The notes under the pieces are model-generated. The model ran no database searches, was not told the DNA's origin, and was given only the letters and a program-made list of their open reading frames with translations. A DNA stretch of 64,000 nt from Streptomyces griseorubiginosus (GTDB lineage: Bacteria; Actinomycetota; Actinomycetes; Streptomycetales; Streptomycetaceae), in the NCBI RefSeq assembly GCF_001514195.1, contig NZ_KQ948737.1:186001-250000 (forward strand), read 5' to 3'. Position 1 is the first letter of the stretch, and each line of letters starts with the position of its first letter. Shown in pieces: positions 8,867-18,171 of the stretch. A program made the translations under genes and the position numbers.

Positions 8867-10921
8867 CTACTGCCCGGGGACGCGTTTGAAGGTCCACTGC
8901 TGGTTGGTGCTGCCCCTGTCGGTGTACTGGATGAGCGCGGCGCCGTCGGCCGTGCTGCCACCGGTGACATCCAGCACCTTGCCGCTGTTGCGGTTGACCA
9001 CGGTGAACGCGCCTCCGGTCAGCGGGCGCAGTTGCCATTGCTGGCTGGCGCGGCCGTCCGCGGTCGACTGTACGATCCGCGCGCCGTCCGCGGTCGAGGA
9101 GCCCGATACGTCGAGGACCTTGCCGCTGCGGACGCAGGTGATGGTGTGATAGCCGTCCGCGGTGGACTGGAAGGTCCACTGCTGGTTCGCTGCGGCTCTG
9201 TCGGGCCACTGGATCAGGCCGGCGCCGTCCGCGGTCGAGCCACCGGAGACGTCGGCGACCTTGCCGCTGCGCACACTGACACACGTGTAGGCCCTGGCGG
9301 GGGCGATGGTGTACTGCACGGAGTCGACGTCGACGTAGCCGGTGTTGGTGGGGTTGTAGGTGTACAGGCCGATCCGGTCGCCGCGGTATCCGCCCCAGGT
9401 GAGTTGATAGGTCCCGCCGACGGAGGTGAACGCACTGCCGTCGAGGCTGTAGGAGAACTGGCTGACGCCGTTGACGTCCCACGTGGTGCGCAGCCACACG
9501 GCGTTCTGCGTGACGACCGGGCCGTTGGTGAGGGTGCCGCCGGCGTTGTACGCGAGCGCGGTGGTGCTACCGGAGCGGCGGACGCCCAACCCGGCGTAGG
9601 TGGCGGCGTAGTGGCACAGTCCGGCGTGCTGGCCGTCGGCGAGGCCGGCCAGTTCCAGGCGGACCGTCACGGTCCCCCCGCCCGCGGTGCGCAGCACCCG
9701 TTGGGTGAGGGTGTTGCCGACCTTGGTCAGGTTGTCGCCAGCCAGTGGGGCGAACGCCTTCAGCCGGAGGTAGCCGGGGCGTTCGGTCAACGACCAGTGA
9801 TCCGCGCGGGGTTGGTAGTACCACTCCCACTGGGGCTTGAGGCGGGTGTCGGTGAACAGGTCGCTGGTCACCACGGAGGGAAGCGCGTCGACCGGCAGTC
9901 CGGGTGTGCCGCCGGCGGGGACCTGGCCGGTCCACGCCATGGTGCCGATGCCGTCGGTGCCGACCTGGCCCAGGATGGGCCAGCCGTCGATCCAGGTCAC
10001 GGGCAGCAGGGACAGCACGCGCCCCTCCCAGTCACCGTGGCCGTGGTGGGTCACGAAGTACCAGGCACCGTCCGGGGTCTGCACGAGCCCGCCCTGGTTG
10101 GGCTCGCGGTCCGCCGAGGTGTTGACGTGCAACAACTGCTTGGTCTCGTAGGGGCCGTAGAGGTTGGAGCTGCGGTTCATCATCAGCACCCGGCCCTCGG
10201 ACTTCACCTCGCTGTACAGGTGGTAGTAGAGGCCGTTGATCTTGTACAGCTTGTTGGCCTCGCTGCCCGAAGACTGGTGGATGACCGTGGGTGAGCCGAC
10301 CAGCGACTTGCCGTCCGCGGACAGCCTGAACAGGTTGATCTTGTAGCCGTCCGAGTAGTGCGAGGTGACCAGGTAGCCCTGCCCGTCGTCGTCCCAGAAC
10401 GGGCACGGGTCATCCCAGCCGGAGGTCCGCCACACCGCCGTCAGCGGATCCCAGGGCCCTTCCGGTGACGCGGCCGAGGTCATGAAGAAGCCTTCGTCGG
10501 GGGTGTTGAAGTACACCCAGTACCGGCCCGCGTGGAAGCGGATGGCCCCCGCCCACACGCCGCGGCCGTAGCGGTTCATCCGGTCCCAGTTGAGTTCCGA
10601 CCCGATCTGGGTCACGTCACCGACCGCGCCGCCGAGCGTGCGCCAGTTGACCAGGTCCTTCGAGTGCAGCACGGCGACACCCGGCGAGTAGCCGAACGTG
10701 CTGGTGATGCCGTAGTAGTCGGTGCCGACGCGGATGCAGTCCCAGTCGCTGAAGTCGCCCGGGAGGACGGGGTTGACGTAGGTGCCGTCGCCCTGGTCGC
10801 CCCACTTTCCGGCCGACAGTGCGGCTGCCGCTGCTCTGCCCGGTGACAGCAGGCCCGGCAGCAGGAGTGCGCCGGTGCCGACCGCGGCGAGTCGGCCGAG
10901 TTGTCGTCTGGTGATGTCCAC
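8867..10921 (-). CDS. Secreted GH43 glycosidase with CBM13
   Basis: Tat-exported enzyme of 684 residues from a GTG start (TRRQLGRLAA and a hydrophobic stretch). A GH43 five-blade propeller covers about residues 45-330. The catalytic base lies in LPGDFSDWDCIRV, a modulator Asp in GWDDPCPFWDD and the acid Glu in SSGSEANKLYKI. A concanavalin-like GH43 C-terminal domain follows (about 355-545). Residues about 550-684 are a ricin-type CBM13 with near-identical subrepeats (SGKVLDVSGGSTADGA). GH43 enzymes act as beta-xylosidases, arabinofuranosidases or arabinanases; the subfamily cannot be fixed by eye. Next to a GH10/GH62 enzyme, arabinoxylan or arabinan side chains are likely substrates. Confidence 0.87.
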   Translation of the reverse strand: MDITRRQLGRLAAVGTGALLLPGLLSPGRAAAAALSAGKWGDQGDGTYVNPVLPGDFSDWDCIRVGTDYYGITSTFGYSPGVAVLHSKDLVNWRTLGGAVGDVTQIGSELNWDRMNRYGRGVWAGAIRFHAGRYWVYFNTPDEGFFMTSAASPEGPWDPLTAVWRTSGWDDPCPFWDDDGQGYLVTSHYSDGYKINLFRLSADGKSLVGSPTVIHQSSGSEANKLYKINGLYYHLYSEVKSEGRVLMMNRSSNLYGPYETKQLLHVNTSADREPNQGGLVQTPDGAWYFVTHHGHGDWEGRVLSLLPVTWIDGWPILGQVGTDGIGTMAWTGQVPAGGTPGLPVDALPSVVTSDLFTDTRLKPQWEWYYQPRADHWSLTERPGYLRLKAFAPLAGDNLTKVGNTLTQRVLRTAGGGTVTVRLELAGLADGQHAGLCHYAATYAGLGVRRSGSTTALAYNAGGTLTNGPVVTQNAVWLRTTWDVNGVSQFSYSLDGSAFTSVGGTYQLTWGGYRGDRIGLYTYNPTNTGYVDVDSVQYTIAPARAYTCVSVRSGKVADVSGGSTADGAGLIQWPDRAAANQQWTFQSTADGYHTITCVRSGKVLDVSGSSTADGARIVQSTADGRASQQWQLRPLTGGAFTVVNRNSGKVLDVTGGSTADGAALIQYTDRGSTNQQWTFKRVPGQ

Positions 10922-10998
10922 AGGCCCTGTCCCTAGGTAGGCGTCATCACATGTGAGGGGGTGCTGCGCGATTCGAATGCGTGGTGATGCCGGGCGGT

Positions 10999-13900
10999 TC
11001 AGTCGACGCTGACGACCTTCCAGAGCTGGCTGTCGGCGTTCGTGTCCGTGGACTGGACGAGCTGAGTGCCGCTCGAGGACACGTCGAGCACCTTGCCGCT
11101 GTTCACGTTCTTGATCTTGTAGTAGCCGTTCCCGGAGGCGGTCAGGGTCCAGTGCTGGTTCGCGACGTTGGTGTCGGACGACTGGACGATGGTCGCGCCG
11201 TCCGCGGTGGCAGCACCGCTGACGTCCATGAGCAGGGCACTGTTCCGGGTGACGATCTCGTAGCTGCCGTCACCCACCGGCACGAAGCGCCAGTTCTGGT
11301 TCCCCGCCCCGGAGTCGGTCCACTGGATGATGTTGGCTCCGGCGGACAGCGATCCACCTGACACGTCGATGGCCTTGTTGCTGCCCTTGTTGACGACCTT
11401 GTAGTTGGCGTTCTTCGCGGGGAACTGGATGGCGGCGAACGCGTCCAGCGCGCAGACGGTGTTGGAGGCGGCGGAGTTCTTCGTCCCCGTGCAGACCACC
11501 TTGATCGTGTGCGGGCCCGCGGCCAGGTTCGTCCTCTCGAACAGTGGCACCTGTTTCGTCACCGTCGCGGCGTAGGCGTCGATGGCTGCCTGGGCGAGGG
11601 TGCCGTCGAGGTAGACGTCGACCTTGCCCATGTTGGGCTGCGTCATGCTCAGGTAGCGGACGCCCGTGCCGGTGAACGAGAACTCGGCGTAGTTGCCGGC
11701 GGTGTTCGTGAACATCTCGGACCCGTTCATGTCCTTGGTGTCGTTCCAGTTCGACCAGGTCCCGGAGTAGGTCACCCCGGCCGCCTTGTCGTCGACGTGG
11801 TTCCAGCGCTGCCGCACCAGGGCCTTCGACGCGGGGGACGCGTTGCCCTGGGCGTCCACGACATAGAGGCGATAGTCACCGGCCGTCTGCGGGACGCGGA
11901 CGCTGGTCGCGGTGCCGCTCGCGCTGGTCATGGTGGGACCGGCGGCGAACGTCGTCGTGCCGGCGGGTGCCAGCCACAGCGTCTTGGTCGCGTCCTTGGG
12001 GCTGCGCACCGGAACGGTCATCACGCCGGTGCCGGCGAAGGTGCTCGCGGGCAGCGCGTAGTCCTGCGGGGCCGTGACCGCGGCGGGCAGCAGGTTCTTG
12101 TACGCCTCCTCCAGACCCGCGTTCAGGGCGATGCCGTAGGCCTGGGCCGGCCACACGTTGTCCCCGTAGCCCCGCACGTCCTGGATCGTGCTGTTCGGGA
12201 CGTTCCTGTCGAAGATCTTGTTCAGGGTGCCGTAGTTGTTGGTGATGGTCAGGTCGTGCTGGCGGCCCCAGGTGCCGGAGTTGACGGTGTACGCCAGGCC
12301 GGGATCGACGTCGAACACGTTGTCGTGGTAGCTGATGAAGGCTGAGCCTTCATCGGGGTGCAGGCCGTACTTGTGACCGGCCGGGACGCCCTTGATGTAG
12401 TTGTTGCTGATCTCGGTGCCCGGCTGGCTGCCCAGCGTGTAGATGGGAGCGGAGTCGCCGAGCACCTGCATGGTGTCGATCAGCTCGTTGTACTTGACGG
12501 TGTTGTTCTTCGCCGTGGTGGTCGGGTTCCCGGGATTGATCGAGTTCGTCGAGCCGTCGAAGTTCCACCACCCCCAGCCGAGCGTGATACCCGCCCACGG
12601 GGACTTCTCGATCCGGTTGTGCTCGACGTCCAGCGTGTCGACGAAGTACGCCGAGACCGGGCTGGAGCCCTGGAACAGCACCGCGCTGTCGTAGAGGTAG
12701 TTGTCCCTGACGGTGATGTTCTTGCAGACGCCCTCGACGTTCACGGGGTACTTCTCGTGGTTGGTCGGGGTGTAGTCCCCGATGTACACGTGCTGGGGGT
12801 GTCCCACGGTGAGGGCGGACCCGGCGATGTCGTTCGTGACGTTGCCGGTCAGCTGAGAGTCCGTCACGTCGTTGGCCAGGGTGATGCCGTCGGCGCCGGC
12901 GTGCTGCACGGTGTTGCCCTGCAGGACGATTCCGTCGGCGTTCTCGATCTGGACGGCCGCGGGCGGCAGGTCGACGTTGCGGTAGGTGTACGCGTGGAAG
13001 TTCTGCCGCGCGTACACGTTCGAGCCGGCGTTGCCCTGCGTTCCCTGCCGGAAGACGGAGCCCGCGACATTGGTCAGGTTCCAGTCGGAGTGCTCGACCG
13101 TGAGCCCGGAGAACGTGAGGTTCCGCGCGTGGTCGGTCCTCGACGTGCCGGCGATCTTGAGGAGGGTGGACACGTTGTTCGGCGCGAAGACCTGCGCCGA
13201 CGTCATGTCCTCGGAGCTGGACTTGTAGTAGTAGACCGTGTGCGTGCTCTTGTCGAAGTAGAACTCGCCCGGCTGGTCCAGGAACTCGTACGCGTTCATG
13301 AACGTATGGCTGCCGCCGGCTCTGAAGGGGCCGTACGGCGGTGCCTGGGCGATGGCCGCACCCGGCTGCTGGAACAGGGCGACGCGGTTGGCGCCGTCCG
13401 AGCTGGTGGTGATCTGACGGACGCCCACGATGGCAGTGGTCCAGGTCGTCGCCGACACGATCTCGACGTCGTCCTGGTGGGACGCGATGGCCGGCAGGTC
13501 GGAGAGGCTGTACTTGGCTCCGTCGCACTGGGAACCCGACTCCCACGCCCAGGGAGCCTGGCCGGCCGTCACGGTGTAAGTCCCGTAGCATCCGGCCGAG
13601 TTGATCGTCTTGGAGGCCATCTGGGCGCGCTTGCCGTTGACGTAGAGGGCGCGGAGCTTGTCGTCGCGGTTGAGGGTGGCCTTCCAGATGTTCCCGCTGT
13701 GCTGGGTCCAGCCGGACACCTGAACGCCTGCGTCCAGCACCGGCTTCTCGCCCGGGTAGGCGGAGTACACGACATGGTGGCCGTTCGTTCCGGAGTCGGC
13801 CGAGGTGAAGTCGATCGTGCTGCCGACCGGGTAAGTGCCGCCCCGGAGATAGACGTTGATGTCCCCGGTCATGTTGCCGTTGACCGTGCGCACGACGTCC

Positions 13901-14163
13901 CGGGCGTGCTGGAGGGTCTTGAACGGTGCGGAAATGGTCCCGGAGTTGGAGTCGCTGCCGTCGGGGGCCACGTAGTAGGTGGCCTGGGTCGCGGCCGAGG
14001 CCGGCGTCGGCGTTGCGAGGGAGCCCAGCACGACAGCGGAGACCGCGGCCGGGAGCGCTGCCGCCAGGCGGCGGAAGACGGAGGAGGTGGCGGCGGTGGC
14101 GGCGGTGGCGGCGGCCGGGGGTCTGCCCCTCCAGTTGGTTCGGACGGTCGGTTGAGCGTTCAT
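10999..14163 (-). CDS. Secreted right-handed beta-helix protein with CBM13 (possible GH141-like)
   Basis: Exported protein of 1054 residues; ATG 14163 is preceded by AGGAG at 7 bases. After a long signal region, YYVAPDGSDSNSGTISAPF is the typical opening of parallel beta-helix polysaccharide-acting enzymes. The helix runs to about residue 640 with repeated N-x-(I/V)-x-G-N turns. A bacterial Ig-like part and a galactose-binding-like module (about 770-910) follow, then a ricin CBM13 (about 920-1054). Families of this shape include GH141 fucosidases/xylanases and some lyases. No catalytic residue can be assigned confidently, so the call is by architecture. It is divergent from the GH29 fucosidase gene, which makes a shared fucose-containing substrate plausible. 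Confidence 0.75.
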   Translation of the reverse strand: MNAQPTVRTNWRGRPPAAATAATAATSSVFRRLAAALPAAVSAVVLGSLATPTPASAATQATYYVAPDGSDSNSGTISAPFKTLQHARDVVRTVNGNMTGDINVYLRGGTYPVGSTIDFTSADSGTNGHHVVYSAYPGEKPVLDAGVQVSGWTQHSGNIWKATLNRDDKLRALYVNGKRAQMASKTINSAGCYGTYTVTAGQAPWAWESGSQCDGAKYSLSDLPAIASHQDDVEIVSATTWTTAIVGVRQITTSSDGANRVALFQQPGAAIAQAPPYGPFRAGGSHTFMNAYEFLDQPGEFYFDKSTHTVYYYKSSSEDMTSAQVFAPNNVSTLLKIAGTSRTDHARNLTFSGLTVEHSDWNLTNVAGSVFRQGTQGNAGSNVYARQNFHAYTYRNVDLPPAAVQIENADGIVLQGNTVQHAGADGITLANDVTDSQLTGNVTNDIAGSALTVGHPQHVYIGDYTPTNHEKYPVNVEGVCKNITVRDNYLYDSAVLFQGSSPVSAYFVDTLDVEHNRIEKSPWAGITLGWGWWNFDGSTNSINPGNPTTTAKNNTVKYNELIDTMQVLGDSAPIYTLGSQPGTEISNNYIKGVPAGHKYGLHPDEGSAFISYHDNVFDVDPGLAYTVNSGTWGRQHDLTITNNYGTLNKIFDRNVPNSTIQDVRGYGDNVWPAQAYGIALNAGLEEAYKNLLPAAVTAPQDYALPASTFAGTGVMTVPVRSPKDATKTLWLAPAGTTTFAAGPTMTSASGTATSVRVPQTAGDYRLYVVDAQGNASPASKALVRQRWNHVDDKAAGVTYSGTWSNWNDTKDMNGSEMFTNTAGNYAEFSFTGTGVRYLSMTQPNMGKVDVYLDGTLAQAAIDAYAATVTKQVPLFERTNLAAGPHTIKVVCTGTKNSAASNTVCALDAFAAIQFPAKNANYKVVNKGSNKAIDVSGGSLSAGANIIQWTDSGAGNQNWRFVPVGDGSYEIVTRNSALLMDVSGAATADGATIVQSSDTNVANQHWTLTASGNGYYKIKNVNSGKVLDVSSSGTQLVQSTDTNADSQLWKVVSVD

Positions 14164-14965
14164 GCGTCGGCTCCTGCGGAGTTGTCGGGCTGGGGAGCGG
14201 AACTTCCTCGTAGCGCAATCCCTGAGCGTCCGGCGGCCTCAGTGGGGCGGTCGGCCGTGCCCGGCCGCAGGTCCGGAGCCGAACGCTCTCTTTGGGCCGA
14301 ACGAAGGCATGTTGACGGTCATGAGTGACGGACTCCACTGGGGTTCACAGATACCCCCGAGCAAGTCGGGGGCGACGGCTTGGACAGGCCGACGCCGACC
14401 GTCCCTGGAAGGCGTCGGCCGCTTAAGGCGGCTTGAGCGTCACCGACGTGGAAGAAATTAGCCGTCTTATCAAGGGGTTCGTCAAGGGTGCGTACGGCGT
14501 TCGTTCGATCCCAGGCGCAATCGCGAGGAACTGACGCGTAATCTCGTCCGCTATAAGGCATTTGACGGCATGAGGATCCAGAGCCCTCGTTGCGGGTCGC
14601 GCCAAAATGAGTACTACTTATCGTTTCCAGCCGCTCGTTGACACCCAGGCGCCGCAACACCATCAGTTCACCGACGCACAGCCCGAAGACATGCCATGTC
14701 TACCAGGGAAGTAACGGGCAAATAGCTGCACATAACGGTGGAAAGTTACAAGGAGGAGCAAGCTTTCATCCCTGCACGCCCGTTGACAGGGACCCGGCGC
14801 GTGCCGCAGCTTCATGCGTGACATCACGCCCACGCTGCGCAAGGTTCCCGAGAGGCTCCGGGCGCCGAAAGAGTCAATTCGCAGCCGGTGATGCCCTTCG
14901 CGCCGACAGAAGTGCCACCGACCACCGGCCCGGTCTCTCACCACAGCTCCGACGGAGGTACCACC
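14164..14965. promoter_or_regulatory. Long divergent control region between beta-helix and GH29 genes
   Basis: About 800 bases without a supported gene, and visibly richer in A and T than its surroundings between about 14440 and 14760. It holds two TTGACA hexamers (14638-14643 and 14783-14788) that could be -35 elements, and a short palindrome GCCGC-TTAAG-GCGGC (14418-14432). No clear -10 partner or known operator was recognised. It must carry the promoters of both flanking secreted enzymes. Confidence 0.45.
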
Positions 14966-17188
14966 ATGATCAGCAGACGCCAGTTCCTGGCCAGCGCCAC
15001 GGGTGTCGCGGCAGCGGCGGCCGTGGGGAACGTCCTCACCGCAGGCACCGCCCGCGCCGCGACCACCTACACGCCCACGTGGGCCTCGGTCGACCAACAC
15101 ACCGCATCTCCCGAGTGGTTCAAAGACGCCAAGTTCGGCATCTACTACCACTGGGGCGTGTTCAGCGTCCCCGCCTACGACAGCGAGTGGTACCCGCGCA
15201 ACATGTACATCAGCGGGAGCAAGGCCAACACCCACCACATCGCCACGTACGGCGACCCGTCGGCGTGGCCGTACCACAACTTCATCAACGGCGCGAACGA
15301 CCTGAACGGCAACTTCAACAAGTTCGCCCCGAAGCTGAAGTCCGCGGGCGGAAACTTCGACCCGGACGAGTGGGCGCAGCTGTTCGCCGACGCCGGTGCC
15401 CGGTTCGCCGGCCCGGTCGCCGAGCACCACGACGGATTCTCCATGTGGAACAGCTCGGTCAACGAGTGGAACTCCGTCGCGAAGGGCCCCCAGCTCAACC
15501 TGCTGCAGTTGTTCACCGACTCCATCCGCGCCAAGGGGCTGAAGCTCCTGGTGGCCATGCACCACGCGTTCAACTTCAACGGCTTCTACGACCACGCGCC
15601 CGCACAGTCCGACCCGAGCCTCCAGAAGCTGTACGGGCAGTTGGGCACCACTGCCGAGAACCAGCTGTGGTACGACAAGCTCAAGGAGGTCATCGACCTC
15701 GCCAAGCCCGACATCATCTGGCAGGACTTCGACCTGAACAAGGTCAACCAGACGCAGCAGCTGAACTTCCTGTCGTACTACTACAACCAGGCCGAGGCGT
15801 GGGGTCGCGAAGTCGTCGCCACCTACAAGGACGGCTTCAACGGACACGGCGAGGTCTTCGACTACGAGCGCGGCGGCCCCGGCGACATCACCGCCCCCTA
15901 CTGGCTCACCGACGACAGCATCTCCAGCTCCAGCTGGTGCTACACGAACGGGATCGGCTACTACAGCACCCAGCAGATGCTGCACTCGCTGATCGACCGG
16001 GTCAGCAAGAACGGCAACATGCTGCTCAACATCGCCCCGATGGCGGACGGTACGATCCCCCAGGCCCAGAAGGACATCCTCCTCGGCATCGGCGACTACC
16101 TGAAGCGCTTCGGCGAGTCGGTCTACTCAACCCGGGCCTGGACCACGTACGGCGAGGGTCCCACGCACATGGGCGGTGGCGCCTTCACCGCCCCGAAGGT
16201 CGGTACCGCGCAGGACATCCGCTTCACCCGGAGCAAGAACAACACCGTCCTGTACGCCACGGTCCTCGGCTGGCCGGGCAGCGCCCTGAACATATCGACA
16301 CTCAACTCGGCCCGGATCAACGTCGGTTCCCTGACCTCGGCGCAGCTGCTGAACCCCACCGCCGGCACGTACACGAGCCTGCCCACGCCGACGCAAGACT
16401 CGGCCGGGCTGCATGTGACGCTGCCGTCGTCGTCGGCGCCGTTCTCCGCCCTCGCCTACGTCGTGAAGCTGACCTTCTCCGGTCAGATCCCGACCCTGAA
16501 GCCACAGTCCGGGGCCGTCGCCTACCAGGACGTCAACTACCTGGGCGGCTCAGCCGTGCTCCAGATCGGCACCTACACCGCCGACCAGTTGTCGCTCGCC
16601 GGCCTGCCCAGCCGCACGCTGTCCTCGCTGAAACTGGCCCCCGGCCACCAGATCATCGGCTACTCCGGTGACAACTTCACCGGCACCGCCTGGACCTTCA
16701 CCGCCGACACCGCCGACCTGCGGCCCAGCGGCACCAACGACGCCGTCGTGTCGATGAAGGTGCAGCTCAACCCCTCGGCATGGTTCAGGATCACCAACGT
16801 CACCGACGGACTCGTCCTGGACAGCGGCGGAAACGTCCCCAGCGGCTCCAACCTCAAGCAGTGGACGTGGAACGGCAGCACCAACCTCCAGTGGCAGGCC
16901 GTCGAGCTCGGCACCGGCTACTACAAGCTGGTCAACCGCGCCAACGGCATGGTCGCCGACGGCGGCGGCGCCACCACGAACGGCTCCCCCGCCCTGGAAG
17001 CCACCTGGGACGGCAGCACCAAGCAGCAGTGGCAGCTCAGGTACCAGGGTGGCGGCAGATACTGGATCACCAACCGCGCCACCGGCCTCGTCCTCGACGG
17101 CGGCGGCAACGTGCCCTCGGGCTCCGTGACCAAGCAGTGGTCAGGGAACAGCAGCACCAACGTGCAGTGGACCTTCACCGCGGTCTGA
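14966..17188 (+). CDS. Secreted GH29 alpha-L-fucosidase with CBM13
   Basis: Tat-exported exo-fucosidase of 740 residues. ATG 14966 follows GGAGG, and the protein opens MISRRQFLASATG. The GH29 barrel (about residues 35-400) shows the family opening PEWFKDAKFGIYYHWG, the loop EHHDGFSMWNS and the nucleophile Asp254 in DIIWQDFDL. A beta-sandwich domain follows to about 500. A short crystallin-like module (about 515-600, DVNYLGGSAVLQIG) and a ricin CBM13 (about 605-740) with repeats such as LVLDGGGNVPSGS complete it. It removes terminal alpha-L-fucose, for example from xyloglucan, pectin or glycoproteins. The CBM13 matches the style of its neighbours. Confidence 0.88.
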   Translation: MISRRQFLASATGVAAAAAVGNVLTAGTARAATTYTPTWASVDQHTASPEWFKDAKFGIYYHWGVFSVPAYDSEWYPRNMYISGSKANTHHIATYGDPSAWPYHNFINGANDLNGNFNKFAPKLKSAGGNFDPDEWAQLFADAGARFAGPVAEHHDGFSMWNSSVNEWNSVAKGPQLNLLQLFTDSIRAKGLKLLVAMHHAFNFNGFYDHAPAQSDPSLQKLYGQLGTTAENQLWYDKLKEVIDLAKPDIIWQDFDLNKVNQTQQLNFLSYYYNQAEAWGREVVATYKDGFNGHGEVFDYERGGPGDITAPYWLTDDSISSSSWCYTNGIGYYSTQQMLHSLIDRVSKNGNMLLNIAPMADGTIPQAQKDILLGIGDYLKRFGESVYSTRAWTTYGEGPTHMGGGAFTAPKVGTAQDIRFTRSKNNTVLYATVLGWPGSALNISTLNSARINVGSLTSAQLLNPTAGTYTSLPTPTQDSAGLHVTLPSSSAPFSALAYVVKLTFSGQIPTLKPQSGAVAYQDVNYLGGSAVLQIGTYTADQLSLAGLPSRTLSSLKLAPGHQIIGYSGDNFTGTAWTFTADTADLRPSGTNDAVVSMKVQLNPSAWFRITNVTDGLVLDSGGNVPSGSNLKQWTWNGSTNLQWQAVELGTGYYKLVNRANGMVADGGGATTNGSPALEATWDGSTKQQWQLRYQGGGRYWITNRATGLVLDGGGNVPSGSVTKQWSGNSSTNVQWTFTAV

Positions 17189-17248
17189 ACCGGCGGGACG
17201 AACGAAGCCGTTGCAGCAGCTCCGGCCGCCGACGAGGAGAAGCGGCGG

Positions 17249-17288
17249 GCGAGCCGCGTTCACCGGAAGGTCCTCCTGGGCGGCTCGC
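17249..17288. terminator. Hairpin between convergent GH29 and MmyB-like genes
   Basis: A 9-bp inverted repeat (17249-17257 and 17280-17288) with a 22-base loop lies between convergent stop codons. It is weaker than the other terminators in the window because of the long loop. Confidence 0.45.
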
Positions 17289-17323
17289 TCCCGGAGAGCG
17301 ACGTGGTCGGCTGATCGTGGGAC

Positions 17324-18094
17324 TCAACTCTGTCCACACTCCTGCGGGCGAGCCACTGTCCCTGCGGCCGCCGAGAGCGCCTCGGCCGTCGCCGGGTCGG
17401 CCGGCAGGAACGCCTCCAGCTTCAGTTCTGCGAGCGTCACATCGACGGCGGTGGCGAAGGTCGTCACCGTCGTCATCAGGCACAGCTCACCGAAGGAGGA
17501 CGACAGACGCAGCGGAACGGCGAAACCAAGTAGCCCGGCGGTCGGCTCCAACTCGGGAACGTAACCGGTGAGTTCGGCGCGCAACTCCTCCAGGGGGCCG
17601 AGGCGTACCAGGATGTGCCGTGCCCATTCGGCGAGGTTGCGGATGCGGGAGGCCAGGCCGTCGGGATGCAGCGCCAGGCGGTAGACGTTCGTGCCCGGTC
17701 CCACCAGCTCGGCAGCCGCACCCTCGGTGATCAGGTCGAATGCGGCGTTCGCGGCGATCAGGTCACCGCACCGGTCCACGACCAGTGCCGGATACGGCAG
17801 ATGCCCCCGGAGGATGTGGTCGATCGCCGCGCGCGCCGGGGCCAGCACCGGGTCGTCCAGCGAGCTCTCGGGGTAGGCGGGCGCGTACCCGGCGGCCAGC
17901 AGCAGCTCGTTCCGCTCCCGCAGCGGCAGTTCCAGTGCCTCGGCCAGCCGTACGACCATGTCGCGGCCCGGGGCGGACCTGCCGGACTCGATGAAGCTGA
18001 GGTGGCGCTGGGTAGTGCCCGCTCGCAACGCCAGGTCGAGCTGGCTCAGATGACCGCGGGTACGACGTTCACGCAGCGCGCTGGGGAAGTCCAC
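17324..18094 (-). CDS. XRE/MmyB-like helix-turn-helix regulator
   Basis: A 256-residue regulator. Residues about 5-65 are a Cro/C1-type HTH (LSQLDLALRAGTTQRHLSFI followed by ESGRSAPGR). The C-terminal 170 residues match the MmyB-like ligand-binding domain, with the conserved PYPALVVDRCGDLIAANAAF, a PAS-like motif found in Streptomyces MmyB proteins that bind fatty acids. These regulators usually sit divergent to an oxidoreductase, as here with the LLM flavin enzyme, and repress or activate it through an intergenic palindrome. Start GTG 18094 has only a weak ribosome-binding site. Confidence 0.85.
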   Translation of the reverse strand: MDFPSALRERRTRGHLSQLDLALRAGTTQRHLSFIESGRSAPGRDMVVRLAEALELPLRERNELLLAAGYAPAYPESSLDDPVLAPARAAIDHILRGHLPYPALVVDRCGDLIAANAAFDLITEGAAAELVGPGTNVYRLALHPDGLASRIRNLAEWARHILVRLGPLEELRAELTGYVPELEPTAGLLGFAVPLRLSSSFGELCLMTTVTTFATAVDVTLAELKLEAFLPADPATAEALSAAAGTVARPQECGQS

Positions 18095-18129
18095 GGACCT
18101 GTTCTAACGGCGGCGAAGGGTCCTCCGCC

Positions 18130-18145
18130 ATTCCCTCCAGGGAAT
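18130..18145. promoter_or_regulatory. Perfect palindrome ATTCCCT-CC-AGGGAAT, likely MmyB-like operator
   Basis: A 7-bp perfect inverted repeat around CC lies between the divergent regulator and oxidoreductase genes, 26 bases before the oxidoreductase ATG. Position and symmetry make it the best candidate for the regulator's binding site. Confidence 0.6.
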
Positions 18146-18171
18146 TGTCGCTACTCGTACCCCTCGTGAAC

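Noticed and set aside
12358..14328. Long plus-strand frame over the beta-helix gene
   Set aside because: Composition is Val/Gly/Arg-rich with no motif, while the minus strand has a signal region, beta-helix and CBM13. Shadow frame.
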